Source of the DNA: Rhodobacterales bacterium HKCCA1288
GTDB taxonomy: Bacteria; Pseudomonadota; Alphaproteobacteria; Rhodobacterales; Rhodobacteraceae
Length of the DNA: 64,000 bases
Direction: 5' to 3'
Assembly: GCA_015693905.1 (NCBI GenBank)
Contig: CP065161.1
Location: 248,001 to 312,000, forward strand
Shown piece after piece: positions 29,869 through 39,782 of the stretch. Below the pieces are notes generated by a model. The model was not told the origin of the DNA and searched no databases. It worked only from the letters and a program-made list of their open reading frames with translations. The position numbers and the translations under genes were made by a program. Every line of letters starts with the position of its first letter. Positions within the stretch are counted from its first letter, which is position 1.

Positions 29869-31968
29869 ATGGCCGCGCAGGGCCGACCAGAGGTTTTGTT
29901 CGGGCTCTTCTCGCGCCTTGAGGGCCTATCTGGTATTGGCCCCAAAGCTGCGCAGGCATTGGGGCATCTTCATATCGAAACCCCGAAAGATCTGATTTAC
30001 ACCTTGCCCGTGGGTGTGGTGGATCGCCGCCCCGTAACGCGCCTTGCTGAAATCACCCCACCGCGCATTGCCACGCTAGAGGTTGAGGTGATCCGTCACC
30101 GCCCGCCCCCGTCCCGCGGGCGTGGGCCCTATCGGGTTACGGTCACCGACAGTCAAACCGCCTTTGATCTGGTATTTTTTCACGCGCGTGCGCCCTATCT
30201 CGAAAAGCTTTTGCCCATAGGCGCGCGGCGTCTGATCTCGGGCAAGGTTGAGCTTTTCGATGGGATTGCGCAAATCGTGCATCCTGATCACATCCTGCCC
30301 GTTGAGGAGGCGGAAACCCTCCCCAAATTCGAGGCGATTTATCCGCTTGGGCAAGGGTTGACGCAAAAGATCATGGCGCGCGCGATTGCCGATGCCTTGC
30401 AAGCCGTGCCTGACCTGCCCGAATGGATTGATCCCGCCCTAAAGGCGCGCGAGGGGTGGCCCGATTGGGCCACTGCGATGCGGGCACAGCACCATATGCA
30501 ATCGGCCAGTGAGGCCGCCCCCAATGCCAAGCCGCGGCTGCGTCTGGCCTATGACGAATTGTTTGCTCATCAATTGACCCTTGCCCTTGCGCGGGCGCGG
30601 GCCAAGCGGCGCAAAGGGCGGATCAGCCAAGGCGATGGTGCGCTGCGGGCCAAGGTTCTGCAAAGCTTGCCCTACAGCCCCACGGGCGCACAGACCCGCG
30701 CCATTGCGGAAATCGTGGCCGATATGGCCGCGCCCGAACGGATGAGCCGCCTGTTGCAGGGCGATGTTGGGGCGGGCAAAACCCTTGTTGCTTTGATGGC
30801 GCTTTTGGCGGCGGTCGAGGCGGGTGGGCAGGGGGTGATGATGGCGCCCACCTCGATCCTTGCGCAACAGCACGCCGCCAATCTGCGCCCCTTGGCCGAA
30901 GCGGCAGGTGTCGTGCTTGAGGTTCTCACAGGGGCGGATAAGGGGCGCGAGCGGGCCGCAAAACTGGCCGCCCTTGCGCGCGGCGATATCGCGATCTTGG
31001 TCGGCACCCATGCCGTGTTTCAAGAGGATGTTGAATTTGCCGATCTGCGTTTGGCGATTGTGGACGAGCAGCACCGCTTTGGCGTGCGCGAACGCCTGCG
31101 ATTGGGGGAAAAGGGCGCTTTGGCGGATATGTTGGTGATGACGGCCACGCCCATTCCCCGCACGCTGAGCCTTGCGCAATATGGCGATATGGATCAGTCG
31201 ATCTTGGATGAAAAACCCGCCAATCGTCAAAAGATCACCACGGCTTTGGTGTCCGAGGCGCGGATGGATGAGGTGGTGGCACATCTGCAAAAGGCGGTGG
31301 CAGAGGGCCAGCAAGCCTATTGGATTTGCCCATTGGTTGAGGAATCCGAAGTTTACGAGGCCACCGCCGCTGAAGAACGCTTTAAATCCTTGCGCGCACG
31401 ACTGGGCGAGGGGGTGGTGGGCCTTGTCCATGGGCAGATGAGCGGCCCTGAAAAAGATGCGGCCATGACCGAATTCAATGAAAACCGCACCAAGGTTCTG
31501 GTGGCCACCACGGTGGTTGAGGTGGGGGTGGATGTGCCAAATGCCAGCATTATGGTGATTGAACAGGCCGATCTTTTCGGCATGGCGCAGCTGCATCAAT
31601 TGCGGGGGCGGGTGGGGCGCGGCAGCCGTGCATCGACTTGCGTGCTGCTTTATCGCAATGGCCTGACAGAAACGGCCAAGCGCCGCTTGCATGTCCTGCG
31701 CGACACGGATGATGGCTTTGTCATCGCAGAAGAAGATTTGGCCATTCGTGGCGCAGGCGATGTGATTGGCACGGCGCAATCTGGTCTGCCGCGGTTTCGC
31801 GTGGCCGATCTGGAACAACATGGCGGCTTGATGGCGATGGCGCAAAGCGATGCGCGGGCGCTTTTGGCGCTTGATCCATCGCTTGAGGGGCCGCGCGGTC
31901 AGGCCGCACGCACCCTGTTATGGTTGCTTGAGCAAGATAAGGCTATTCGCCTGATTTCGGCGGGCTGA
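29869..31968 (+). CDS. recG: ATP-dependent DNA helicase RecG
   Basis: The 699-residue helicase remodels stalled forks and branched DNA. It has an N-terminal wedge/OB domain (FDLVFFHARAPYLEKLLPIG), helicase motif I LLQGDVGAGKTLVALMAL, the DEQH-box in LAIVDEQHRFGVRER, motif III MTATPIPRTL, and motifs V-VI in TTVVEVGVDVPNASIMVIE and HQLRGRVGRG. The TRG motif region follows. Start ATG 29869 is three bases after ligA. Confidence 0.97.
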   Translation: MAAQGRPEVLFGLFSRLEGLSGIGPKAAQALGHLHIETPKDLIYTLPVGVVDRRPVTRLAEITPPRIATLEVEVIRHRPPPSRGRGPYRVTVTDSQTAFDLVFFHARAPYLEKLLPIGARRLISGKVELFDGIAQIVHPDHILPVEEAETLPKFEAIYPLGQGLTQKIMARAIADALQAVPDLPEWIDPALKAREGWPDWATAMRAQHHMQSASEAAPNAKPRLRLAYDELFAHQLTLALARARAKRRKGRISQGDGALRAKVLQSLPYSPTGAQTRAIAEIVADMAAPERMSRLLQGDVGAGKTLVALMALLAAVEAGGQGVMMAPTSILAQQHAANLRPLAEAAGVVLEVLTGADKGRERAAKLAALARGDIAILVGTHAVFQEDVEFADLRLAIVDEQHRFGVRERLRLGEKGALADMLVMTATPIPRTLSLAQYGDMDQSILDEKPANRQKITTALVSEARMDEVVAHLQKAVAEGQQAYWICPLVEESEVYEATAAEERFKSLRARLGEGVVGLVHGQMSGPEKDAAMTEFNENRTKVLVATTVVEVGVDVPNASIMVIEQADLFGMAQLHQLRGRVGRGSRASTCVLLYRNGLTETAKRRLHVLRDTDDGFVIAEEDLAIRGAGDVIGTAQSGLPRFRVADLEQHGGLMAMAQSDARALLALDPSLEGPRGQAARTLLWLLEQDKAIRLISAG

Positions 31969-31986
31969 CCCGCTTTGTTCACAAAT

Positions 31987-32001
31987 GTTCTCAAAAAGTT
32001 C
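31987..32001 (+). promoter_or_regulatory. LexA (SOS) box, alphaproteobacterial type
   Basis: GTTC at 31987-31990 and GTTC at 31998-32001 are separated by exactly seven bases. This matches GTTC-N7-GTTC, the direct-repeat LexA operator of alphaproteobacteria. A further GTTC lies at 31977. A -35-like TTGACG begins at 32002, so bound LexA would cover the promoter of the small gene at 32059. Confidence 0.75.
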
Positions 32002-32058
32002 TTGACGACTCGCGTCAGGGTATGAGAACAATCCGGCAACATTAACGGGAGATGGCCC

Positions 32059-32181
32059 ATGTTGTCAGATGTAAAAACGATTATCACGCGTTCATCCACC
32101 ACGCTTTTGGCCGATCTTTGCGGGGCGATGTCCCTTGTTGTTTTGGCGATGGGGCTGCTGCATCTGCCGCAATTTTTCTAA
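32059..32181 (+). CDS. SOS-associated 40-residue membrane peptide
   Basis: ATG 32059 with GGAG eight bases upstream opens a 40-codon frame ending TAA. The peptide starts MLSDVKTIITRSSTTLLADL, has one hydrophobic helix over about residues 20-36, and ends LLHLPQFF. A perfect GTTC-N7-GTTC LexA box and a -35-like element lie 60-70 bases upstream and a strong terminator lies 140 bases downstream, so it has its own small transcription unit. SOS-induced one-helix peptides such as Caulobacter SidA block division or depolarise membranes; a similar role here is inference. I recognise no family by sequence. The 138 bases between its stop and the terminator hold no gene I can see. Confidence 0.65.
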   Translation: MLSDVKTIITRSSTTLLADLCGAMSLVVLAMGLLHLPQFF

Positions 32182-32319
32182 GTTTTCTGCCTGCGGTTCA
32201 GGTTTCAGGGGTATGCGCCCCCTTGGCATCATGATCCTTGCCTCGGATCTGTCCCCAATGCCGATAGGCCGCGCGATCCCCCAATCGCACGGTTGAAACG
32301 ATACACCGCATCACTGTGA

Positions 32320-32357
32320 CCGCCCCTTTGCATTGCCCTGCAGGGGCGGTTTTTTTT
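32320..32357 (+). terminator. Strong rho-independent terminator
   Basis: CCGCCCCT (32320-32327) pairs with AGGGGCGG (32342-32349), followed by eight T residues. It ends the SOS small-gene transcript; its T-run overlaps the stop codon of the IscU-like gene on the other strand. Confidence 0.85.
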
Positions 32358-32832
32358 AGGGGTCTTCGGCGCGCTCCATCGCCTCAAGGGTCGCTTCGAG
32401 TGACAGCATGATAGAGGCGTGGCGATTGCGATAATCGCGGGCGGGGGTCAGCACCTCATAACCCTCAAATGGGGCCTCTGGCCCGTTCCCCTCACCTTTG
32501 AGCATGGCGGCAAGCGCGTCTCGGGCGGCGGCAATTTCGGCACGGTTGCGGCCCAGAATATGGGCACCCATCAATGCGGCGGAGGCCTGACCGAGTGCGC
32601 AGGCCTTTACATCTTGGGCAAAGCGGCTGATCCGCCCCTCGGCGATATCCAAATCCACTGTAACGGTTGATCCGCAAAGCGGGGCCCGCCGCTTGACACT
32701 GGCCTGTGGCGCCTCAAGCCGCCCGTGATGCGGAATATCCGCCGCCAATGCCAGAATTCGCTGCGAATATAGCTGCACCAAATCGGATTTTGTGTCGCTC
32801 ATCTCAGCCATGCGCGTCTCGGCCCCTTCCAT
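32356..32832 (-). CDS. IscU/NifU-like Fe-S scaffold protein, divergent
   Basis: The ~158-residue protein aligns by eye to the SufU/IscU/NifU N-terminal family: LVQLYSQRILALAADIPHHGRL at the start, the first cluster cysteine in APLCGSTVTV and the second in DVKACALGQASAALMG. The third ligand position near the C-terminus reads NRHASIMLSLEA and lacks the cysteine of canonical scaffolds. It may therefore be a transfer or accessory form. ATG 32832 follows GGGGGGAG; ATG 32811 and 32802 are possible alternatives. It is divergent from hisI. Confidence 0.75.
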   Translation of the reverse strand: MEGAETRMAEMSDTKSDLVQLYSQRILALAADIPHHGRLEAPQASVKRRAPLCGSTVTVDLDIAEGRISRFAQDVKACALGQASAALMGAHILGRNRAEIAAARDALAAMLKGEGNGPEAPFEGYEVLTPARDYRNRHASIMLSLEATLEAMERAEDP

Positions 32833-32889
32833 GATCTCCCCCCAAGAGCTAGTGTGAATATGACCATTTGGAAAGGGTGAGATGTGGAA

Positions 32890-33261
32890 ATGACGGGTGC
32901 TGTGGAATTTGACCCAGATAGCCTGCGCTATAATGAGGCGGGTCTGATCCCTGCGATTGCGCAATGCGCCGAGACGGGCGATGTGCTGATGATGGCATGG
33001 ATGAACCGCGCCTCTCTCGTAAAAACCCTAGAAACAGGCAAAGTCACCTATTGGAGCCGCTCGCGCGCGGCTTTTTGGGTTAAGGGTGAAAGCTCGGGCC
33101 ATGTGCAGGATTTGGTTGATCTGCGAGTGGATTGTGACCGCGATTGTCTTTTGCTCGTGGTTCGGCAAACGGGGCCTGCCTGCCACACCAATCGCCGCAG
33201 CTGCTTTTACACCGCGATCCGCGAGGGGGGCGAGGTCGAATTGATGCAACCCGAGGGCTAA
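32890..33261 (+). CDS. hisI: Phosphoribosyl-AMP cyclohydrolase
   Basis: HisI opens the adenine ring of PR-AMP in step three of histidine synthesis. The 123-residue protein has LIPAIAQCAETGDVLMMAWM, KVTYWSRSRAAFWVKGESSG and the metal-site cysteines in DCDRDCLLLVV and GPACHTNRRSCFY, in the family order. ATG 32890 is nine bases after GGTGA; GTG 32884 is possible. Other his genes are not nearby. Its stop overlaps the gluQ stop on the opposite strand. Confidence 0.94.
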   Translation: MTGAVEFDPDSLRYNEAGLIPAIAQCAETGDVLMMAWMNRASLVKTLETGKVTYWSRSRAAFWVKGESSGHVQDLVDLRVDCDRDCLLLVVRQTGPACHTNRRSCFYTAIREGGEVELMQPEG

Positions 33262-34124
33262 AGCCCGACCATTGCACGAATATCCGCAGGGGTTTTTCCT
33301 GTATCCCGATAAAGGGCAATAGCGCGCGCATCATCGCGCTTGGCCAGACGTTTGCCCTGCTCATCACGGATCAAGGCGTGATGATGATATTGCGGCACGG
33401 GGTAGGCCAACAGATTTTGCAAAATCACATGGATTGCGGTTGCCTCAAATAAATCTTCGCCGCGAATGACATGGGTCACGCCTTGTGCCGCGTCATCAAC
33501 CACCACGCTGAGATGGTAAGAGCTGCCCATGTCTGGCCGCGCCAATACAGGGTCGCCAATATGGGCCAGCGCGGCATCGCGCGTGATCTCATGCCGCCCC
33601 TGATGGCGTGGCCCTGTTTCTGTGAAACGCATTTGCGCAAGGCGCTCAAAGGCGCGCGCCAGATCAAGGCGTAAGGCGGCCCCTTCGGCCTCGGCGGCAC
33701 TGGTCACAGTCTGGCCGCGACAAGTGCCAGGATAGATGCGCCCATCTGGCCCGAATGTGGGGGCCCCTTCCTGCGGGGCGGCACTGGCCGCCTCGATATC
33801 CCGCCTGCGGCAGGTGCAGCGATAAATCAGGCCCTGTTGCGCCAATTGATCCAAAGCGGCGCGATAGCGGGCCATCTGCTCGGATTGCCGCATCACGGGC
33901 AGGGGCCAAGACAGCCCCAACCATGTCAGATCATCATAAATTTGCGCCTCCCATTGCGGGCGGGCGCGGGATTGGTCGATATCCTCAATCCTGAGCAAAA
34001 ATTGCCCCTGCGTCATTCGCGCCATGTCATGAGCCAGACACGCACTATAGGCATGGCCCAAATGCAAAGGCCCTGTGGGGGACGGGGCAAATCGGGTGAC
34101 ACAGCCCTTAGGCAGGGAAGGCAT
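33258..34124 (-). CDS. gluQ: Glutamyl-Q tRNA(Asp) synthetase
   Basis: GluQ attaches glutamate to the queuosine base at position 34 of tRNA-Asp. The ~288-residue protein is a shortened glutamyl-tRNA synthetase without an anticodon-binding domain. It has [17 protein letters not shown] (HIGH region), the zinc-type motif [13 protein letters not shown] with a later YPGTCRG, and the degenerate KMSKS as [13 protein letters not shown] 34124 ([18 protein letters not shown]) fits the family; it overlaps the trmFO 3' end by 17 bases and implies co-transcription. Two substrate tRNA-Asp genes lie 8-9 kb away. Confidence 0.93.
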   Translation of the reverse strand: MPSLPKGCVTRFAPSPTGPLHLGHAYSACLAHDMARMTQGQFLLRIEDIDQSRARPQWEAQIYDDLTWLGLSWPLPVMRQSEQMARYRAALDQLAQQGLIYRCTCRRRDIEAASAAPQEGAPTFGPDGRIYPGTCRGQTVTSAAEAEGAALRLDLARAFERLAQMRFTETGPRHQGRHEITRDAALAHIGDPVLARPDMGSSYHLSVVVDDAAQGVTHVIRGEDLFEATAIHVILQNLLAYPVPQYHHHALIRDEQGKRLAKRDDARAIALYRDTGKTPADIRAMVGL

Positions 34125-35457
34125 CAAGCCATGCGCGCCAATCGGTCTTGGCGCGGTCCGTATAGGCCTTATAGCGGTCTTTGCGTCCACGCCGCCCCGA
34201 TTTCGGGCCTTCGACCGGGGGAAAAAGACCGAAATTCACATTCATCGGCTGAAAGGTTTTCGCCTCCGCCCCGCCTGTGATGTGATGGATCAAGGCCCCC
34301 ATCGCGGTGGTATTGGGCAAATCGGGCGGGGTGAGGCCGCGCAATTCTGCCACCGCGTAGCGCCCCGCTAGCAGACCCATTGCCGCCGATTCAACATAGC
34401 CCTCAACCCCCGTGATTTGGCCCGCAAAGCGGATATGCGGCATGGATTTCAACCGCATTTGCGCATCGAGAAGCGTGGGGGAATTGATGAAGGTGTTGCG
34501 ATGAATGCCGCCAAGACGGGCAAATCGTGCCTCCTCCAAACCGGGGATCATGCGCAACACCTCGGTCTGTGCGCCGTATTTCATTTTGGTTTGAAAGCCC
34601 ACGATATTGTAAAGCGTGCCCAGTTTATTGTCGCGGCGCAGCTGCACCACAGCCCAAGGTTTCACATCGGGCTGATGCGGGTTGGTTAAGCCCACAGGTT
34701 TCATAGGCCCGTGGCGCAGGGTTTCGCGGCCCCGTTCTGCCATGACCTCAATCGGCAGGCATCCATCGAAATAGCCCGCCGTTTCGCCTTCGTGAAACTC
34801 GGTTTTTTCGGCAGCCAGCAGGGCATCGATAAAGGCCTCATACTGGTCGCGCGTCATGGGGCAGTTGAGATAAGCGCGCTGCTCTTCCTCGGTTTCGCCC
34901 TTGTCGTAGCGCGACTGCATCCACGCCCGCGACATGTCGATACTCTCGGCATAAACGATGGGGGCGATGGCATCGAAAAAGGCAAGGCTGTCTTGACCTG
35001 CCTCTTTGGCAATGGCCTGTGCCAGCGCGCCTGATGTCAACGGGCCTGTTGCTATGATCCAATGGCCTGTTTCGGGCAGGGTGCTGATTTCGCCTTCCTC
35101 AATCGTAATATTGGGATGCGCGTGCAGCCGCGCTGTGACGGCTTGGGCGAAAGCATCACGATCCACCGCCAATGCGCCCCCTGCAGGCAGGCGGTGGTGA
35201 TAGGCCATTTCCATAATGAGGCCACCTGCCGCGCGCATTTCCCAATGCAAAAGGCCGACCGCGTTTTGTTCGTGATCATCCGAGCGGAAGGAATTGGAAC
35301 ATACCATTTCCGCCAAATGCCCAGTTTGATGGGCAAATGTGCCAATCTTTGGGCGCATCTCATGGATGACGACCTGTTGACCAAGCTCTGCGGCCTGCCA
35401 AGCGGCCTCAGAGCCCGCCATGCCGCCGCCAATGATATGAAGCGCGTTATCTGACAT
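34108..35457 (-). CDS. trmFO: Folate-dependent tRNA (uracil-54) methyltransferase TrmFO
   Basis: TrmFO methylates U54 of tRNA using methylene-tetrahydrofolate and FADH2. The 449-residue protein starts with the FAD-binding [19 protein letters not shown] and has CSNSFRSDD, the catalytic-cysteine region [14 protein letters not shown], and the C-terminal [13 protein letters not shown] that is specific for TrmFO versus GidA. It is upstream of gluQ and overlaps it, forming a tRNA-modification pair. Confidence 0.96.
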   Translation of the reverse strand: MSDNALHIIGGGMAGSEAAWQAAELGQQVVIHEMRPKIGTFAHQTGHLAEMVCSNSFRSDDHEQNAVGLLHWEMRAAGGLIMEMAYHHRLPAGGALAVDRDAFAQAVTARLHAHPNITIEEGEISTLPETGHWIIATGPLTSGALAQAIAKEAGQDSLAFFDAIAPIVYAESIDMSRAWMQSRYDKGETEEEQRAYLNCPMTRDQYEAFIDALLAAEKTEFHEGETAGYFDGCLPIEVMAERGRETLRHGPMKPVGLTNPHQPDVKPWAVVQLRRDNKLGTLYNIVGFQTKMKYGAQTEVLRMIPGLEEARFARLGGIHRNTFINSPTLLDAQMRLKSMPHIRFAGQITGVEGYVESAAMGLLAGRYAVAELRGLTPPDLPNTTAMGALIHHITGGAEAKTFQPMNVNFGLFPPVEGPKSGRRGRKDRYKAYTDRAKTDWRAWLDAFPA

Positions 35458-35511
35458 GGGCGCTTCTTAGATCAAAAGCGGGGCAGGGTGAAACGGGTTT
35501 TTTGGGGGGCG

Positions 35512-36264
35512 TTACAGGCCGCGCGCCACCACAGGCAGGAATGGGTCTGCAAAGGGCAGGGGCGTGTAAACAGGGCGGTTCCCCAAGGCGATCTCGACCC
35601 CAAGACGGAACTGGCCTCTATCGCGCAAGGCGGGGTTGGAGAATTCTTCAAAACCATAGCTTGCCGTCACCGCAACTGCACCGCTGTGATCCAGCCATTG
35701 CACACCAATTTCGCCAGTGACCTGCGTTGTGGACAGGCGCAATTCGTCAAATTCTGCAAGTCCGATTTGCGCAAAGGCCTGCCATGCGGGGCCCAGATCA
35801 AGACGGATCTCACCACCTGCAAAAAGCACATCTGCATCCCCAAGGGGGCGTGTCGCCATGGCGCTGTCGCGCAGGCCAAGCCCGCCATAAGCCCCCAACG
35901 TAAGCCCTGCAATTTCACGGCGCCCTTGAATGCCAAGCCCACCCCAGCGGCTGCTTTCATTGTTGAGATCGGCCAAATAGGCAAAAAGACCATAGCGCCG
36001 ATCAGCGGCAGGGCTGAGGTGTAGGCCTGCCCGAACGGCGCCAATGGTGCCGATTTCGGTATCGGCCAGATCAAAATTCACCTCAAACCCGTGATGCGCG
36101 GTAATCGCGTAATCAAGATTGAGATGCGCCCCATTTTGGTCAGCACCAGTGCTGTTAAGCCCAAGCGTTGCGGCACGCAGGCCCAAATTATCGGCGTGCG
36201 CCATATCCGCAGCCAAAGAGGCCAGACCGAGGCAAAGGCAAAATTGCGAGATTGGTGCAGCCAT
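35512..36264 (-). CDS. Signal-peptide-bearing beta-barrel-like protein, unknown function
   Basis: The 250-residue product has an N-terminal signal (cleavage near AHA, residues 22-24). It then consists of alternating amphipathic strands with recurrent aromatic and glycine residues (GLFAYLADL, LTLGAYGGLGL, AWQAFAQIGL, GEIGVQWLD, AVAVTASYGFEEF), the pattern of an outer-membrane barrel. It does not end in the usual terminal aromatic residue (ends VARGL) and its Pro-rich tail PVYTPLPFADPFLP is unusual. I cannot name a family. It may instead be a soluble beta protein. Confidence 0.55.
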   Translation of the reverse strand: MAAPISQFCLCLGLASLAADMAHADNLGLRAATLGLNSTGADQNGAHLNLDYAITAHHGFEVNFDLADTEIGTIGAVRAGLHLSPAADRRYGLFAYLADLNNESSRWGGLGIQGRREIAGLTLGAYGGLGLRDSAMATRPLGDADVLFAGGEIRLDLGPAWQAFAQIGLAEFDELRLSTTQVTGEIGVQWLDHSGAVAVTASYGFEEFSNPALRDRGQFRLGVEIALGNRPVYTPLPFADPFLPVVARGL

Positions 36265-36372
36265 CAGAACGCGCTTTCAACAAAGGTTCTTTTGCAAATG
36301 GCGCATGGTGAAGAAAAAATATATATGAATTATATCATATGGTTAATGGCCGCAATTTATCTTAAATCGTAA

Positions 36373-36401
36373 GGGCCGCACGCGCCTTGGCGGTGCGGCC
36401 C
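36373..36401 (-). terminator. Hairpin downstream of gyrA
   Basis: A perfect 9-bp stem, GGGCCGCAC (36373-36381) with GTGCGGCCC (36393-36401), lies 43 bases after the gyrA stop. On the minus strand it is followed by TTACGATTT, a poor T-run, so termination may be partial. Confidence 0.6.
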
Positions 36402-36443
36402 TTGATGTGGGTCGTAAATTTTTGGTTTGAGCGGGCCTGAGCT

Positions 36444-39218
36444 TCAGCTCTCTGCGCTGGCCTCGGCCGCATCCGCATCCGCCGTGGCGGTGTCCTCGTC
36501 ATCACCTTCAACGATGCGCGCGACTGACACAACGGTTTCGCCTGCCTTGGTGTTAAACACCTTCACCCCACCTGCCGAGCGTGAACGGAATGAGATGCCC
36601 TCAACAGGCACGCGAATAGATTGACCCGTTGATGAGGCGAGCATGATCTGATCGGTCATCTCGACAGGGAAGGCTGCCACCAGTGGCCCGCCGCGCATCG
36701 CCTTGTCGATGGCCATAACCCCCATGCCGCCACGGCCCCTGACAGGGTAATCATGGCTTGAAGATAACTTTCCAGACCCGCTTTCTGTAATGGTCAGGAT
36801 CAAATCCTCTGAGGCGCGCATTTCGGCAAAGCGTTCAGGGCTAAGGGTGCCTTCGGCCACCACGCCCTCATCCTCGTCCGTTTCGACCTCATCTTCGGGC
36901 GCACCTGCCAAGGCGCGGCGCTGTTTGAGATAGGCGGCGCGCTCAGCAGGGTCAGCGGTGAAATGGCGGATCACGGCCATGGAAACCACAGATTCCCCAT
37001 CACCCAAACGGATGCCGCGCACGCCTGTGCTGTCGCGGCCCTTAAAGACGCGGACATCGGTGCAAGAGAAGCGGATCGCGCGCCCCCCTTCGGTGACCAA
37101 CATCACATCGTCTTCCTCGGTGCAGATGCGCGCATTCACAAGGCTGACTGTCCCATCTTCGGGCAATTTCATTGCAATCTTGCCGTTTGATTTCACATTG
37201 GTGAAATCCGACAATTGGTTGCGGCGCACATCGCCTGCGGATGTGGCAAAGATAATTTGCAGATCGCCCCAATCTTCCTCGGGGCGATCAACCGGCATGA
37301 TCGCCGCAATCGTAACCCCCACAGGAATGGGCAGGATATTCACAATGGCCTTGCCTTTTGATGTGCGGCTGCCAAGCGGCAAGCGCCATGTCTTGAGCTT
37401 GTAGACCATCCCATCGGTGGTGAAGAACAAAAGCTGGGTGTGGGTATTGGCCACAAAGAGCGATGTTACGACATCGTCTTCCTTGAGGCTGCCGCCCGAT
37501 AGCCCTTTGCCGCCGCGTTTTTGTGCGCGGAATTCAGCCAAGGCCGTGCGCTTGATATAGCCACCTGCGGTGACGGTCACGACCATGTCTTCGCGTTCGA
37601 TCAGGTCTTCGTCATCCATGTCGCCAGACCAATCGACAATCTCGGTGCGGCGCGGCACGGCGAAGGCCGTTTTCACCTCGGCCAATTCTTCCGAGATGAT
37701 CGCCATGATCCGATCACGGCTGGCGAGGATGGCAAGATATTCTTTGATCTTACCTGCGAGTTCCTCCAACTCATCCGTCACTTCCTTGACGCCAATCTGG
37801 GTCAGGCGTTGCAGGCGCAGTTCCAAAATCGCGCGCGCCTGCGCCTCGGAGAGGTTATAGGTGCCGTCATCGTTCATGGTATGGGTCGGGTCGTCAATCA
37901 GACGGATATAGGCGGCAATATCCGCTGCTGGCCAGCGCCGTGTCATCAAGGCTTCGCGCGCCGCTGCCGCATCTGCGGAGGCGCGGATCGTGGCCACAAC
38001 CTCATCGACATTGGAGACGGCAACCGCCAAACCACACAGAATGTGACTGCGTTCGCGTGCTTTGTTCAACTCAAACGCGGTGCGGCGTGCCACGACCTCC
38101 TCGCGGAAAGCGATAAAGGCGGTCAAAAAGCCCCGCAAATCCAACTGCTCGGGCCGCCCGCCATTCAGCGCCAACATATTGCAGCCAAAGGAGGTCTGCA
38201 TCTGGCTAAAGCGGAACAATTGGTTCAGCACTACATCAGGGGTGGCATCGCGTTTCAACTCGATCACAACGCGCACGCCGTTGCGATCAGATTCGTCCGC
38301 CACGCCTGAGATGCCTTCGACCTTTTTCTCGCGCACCAATTCTGCAATGCGTTCGATCATCGAGGCCTTGTTCACCTGATAGGGGATCTCATCAATAATG
38401 ATGGCAAAGCGGTCTTTACGAATTTCCTCAATATGGGTGCGCGCGCGAATGACCACGCTGCCGCGCCCCTCGGTATAGGCCCGCCTTGCGCCAGAGCGGC
38501 CCAAGATGATCCCGCCTGTGGGGAAATCGGGGGCAGGGATAAACTCGATCAACTGTTCCGAACTGAGGTCGGGATCTTGGATCAAGGCCTGACAGGCATC
38601 AATCACCTCGCCCAAATTATGGGGTGGGATATTGGTGGCCATGCCAACCGCAATGCCGCCCGCACCATTGACCAACATATTGGGAAAGCGCGCAGGCAGA
38701 ACGGTGGGTTCTTTTTGCTTGCCATCATAATTGTCTTGGAAATTGACCGTGTCCTTGTCGATATCGGCCAAAAGATAGGCGGCGGGTTTGTCCATGCGCA
38801 CTTCGGTATAGCGCATGGCGGCGGGGTTATCGCCATCCATAGAGCCGAAATTGCCCTGACCATCGAGCAGGGGCAGGGACATCGAAAAAGGCTGCGCCAT
38901 CCGCACAAGCGCGTCATAGATCGCACTGTCGCCATGCGGGTGATATTGACCCATCACATCGCCCACGGGTCGTGCAGATTTCCGATAGGCCTTTTCATGC
39001 GTGTTGCCCGTTTCGTGCATCGCAAACAAAATGCGGCGATGCACGGGTTTGAGGCCATCGCGCAAATCGGGGATCGCGCGGCTGATGATCACCGACATCG
39101 CATAATCGATGAAGGATGTTTTCATCTCATCGGCGATATCAATCGAAGGGCCAGAATGCGGGTGCCGCGCGGGGAGCGTGGCGGGGTCATTCTCGGGGGT
39201 TTCGGGCGTATCTGTCAC
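36444..39218 (-). CDS. gyrA: DNA gyrase subunit A
   Basis: The 924-residue subunit carries the cleavage-religation domain with catalytic Tyr137 in [10 protein letters not shown]. The quinolone region is [15 protein letters not shown], with the susceptible-type Ser98 and Asp102. The GyrA box appears as QKRGGKG, followed by the C-terminal beta-pinwheel. An acidic insertion near [11 protein letters not shown] sits between pinwheel blades, and the tail is Asp/Glu/Ala-rich. I take GTG 39218 (VTDTPETPE) as the start; an upstream in-frame start at 39278 would add residues unlike the family. Confidence 0.96.
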   Translation of the reverse strand: MTDTPETPENDPATLPARHPHSGPSIDIADEMKTSFIDYAMSVIISRAIPDLRDGLKPVHRRILFAMHETGNTHEKAYRKSARPVGDVMGQYHPHGDSAIYDALVRMAQPFSMSLPLLDGQGNFGSMDGDNPAAMRYTEVRMDKPAAYLLADIDKDTVNFQDNYDGKQKEPTVLPARFPNMLVNGAGGIAVGMATNIPPHNLGEVIDACQALIQDPDLSSEQLIEFIPAPDFPTGGIILGRSGARRAYTEGRGSVVIRARTHIEEIRKDRFAIIIDEIPYQVNKASMIERIAELVREKKVEGISGVADESDRNGVRVVIELKRDATPDVVLNQLFRFSQMQTSFGCNMLALNGGRPEQLDLRGFLTAFIAFREEVVARRTAFELNKARERSHILCGLAVAVSNVDEVVATIRASADAAAAREALMTRRWPAADIAAYIRLIDDPTHTMNDDGTYNLSEAQARAILELRLQRLTQIGVKEVTDELEELAGKIKEYLAILASRDRIMAIISEELAEVKTAFAVPRRTEIVDWSGDMDDEDLIEREDMVVTVTAGGYIKRTALAEFRAQKRGGKGLSGGSLKEDDVVTSLFVANTHTQLLFFTTDGMVYKLKTWRLPLGSRTSKGKAIVNILPIPVGVTIAAIMPVDRPEEDWGDLQIIFATSAGDVRRNQLSDFTNVKSNGKIAMKLPEDGTVSLVNARICTEEDDVMLVTEGGRAIRFSCTDVRVFKGRDSTGVRGIRLGDGESVVSMAVIRHFTADPAERAAYLKQRRALAGAPEDEVETDEDEGVVAEGTLSPERFAEMRASEDLILTITESGSGKLSSSHDYPVRGRGGMGVMAIDKAMRGGPLVAAFPVEMTDQIMLASSTGQSIRVPVEGISFRSRSAGGVKVFNTKAGETVVSVARIVEGDDEDTATADADAAEASAES

Positions 39219-39294
39219 TGTGCGGGCCTGCTGTCTTTTCGATCTTGTTCTGCGATGACATGCTGCACCTCTTGGCACAGCTATATTTTGTTAT

Positions 39295-39322
39295 TTGACA
39301 CTATAGACCCCCGCGATATAGG
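39295..39322 (+). promoter_or_regulatory. Sigma-70-type promoter upstream of usg
   Basis: TTGACA (39295-39300), a 16-base spacer, and TATAGG (39317-39322) form a near-consensus promoter on the plus strand. It would give a ~140-base leader before the usg start at 39472. Confidence 0.5.
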
Positions 39323-39471
39323 GCGCAATGCTCCTGTCTGGTGAATTGGCCTTTGTCGGTCTACCGCTTGTTATCAGCCACCGCAGGATGCTGCTAATGC
39401 ATTGTTTTTGTTGATTTTTAATTTGCATTTGCAATCATGAGACATCATGAACCAAGCAAGGGAAAGTGCAG

Positions 39472-39762
39472 ATGACTTGGGGGTCTCGCAACAGTGATGA
39501 AACCGCAACGGGGCTGATGCTTGAGGGGTATGGGCTGACCACGGCGGAATTTTACTATCGGATGCCTGATTATCGTAATGTTATCAACGTGTTCATCTGG
39601 CAGGATTACGATCTCGCGCCAGATTATCCGCGCATTTTCGGATTTATTGATTTCTGGAAGCGCGAGATTGAGGCACCGTTGCATTCTGTGCGTTTTGCGC
39701 ATCGGCGGCTGATATCTGACGGGTCATGGCGCAATGTCGTTGAGGAGATTTCCTATCACTAG
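39472..39762 (+). CDS. Usg family protein
   Basis: The 96-residue protein has LMLEGYGLTTAEFYYRMPDY, VFIWQDYDLAPDYPRI, FWKREIEAPLHSVRFAHRRL, the conserved blocks of the Usg family first noted beside tryptophan genes in alphaproteobacteria. No biochemical role is established that I know of. ATG 39472 follows AGGGAAAG; GTG 39466 is also possible. Confidence 0.85.
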   Translation: MTWGSRNSDETATGLMLEGYGLTTAEFYYRMPDYRNVINVFIWQDYDLAPDYPRIFGFIDFWKREIEAPLHSVRFAHRRLISDGSWRNVVEEISYH

Positions 39763-39782
39763 CCCACGGGACAGGCGTGGGG

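Noticed and set aside
30439-31845. A 468-codon open frame on the minus strand opposite recG
   Set aside because: It is antisense to an unambiguous recG with all helicase motifs. Its product is rich in Cys, His and Gln without any domain pattern, typical of a shadow frame in GC-rich DNA.
36325-36372. A 15-codon hydrophobic frame (MNYIIWLMAAIYLKS) near the gyrA terminator
   Set aside because: It is very short, lies in an AT-rich promoter-like stretch and has no convincing ribosome site.
39328-39414. A 28-codon frame in the leader of usg
   Set aside because: It begins right at the predicted transcript start without a ribosome site and has no coupling to usg.
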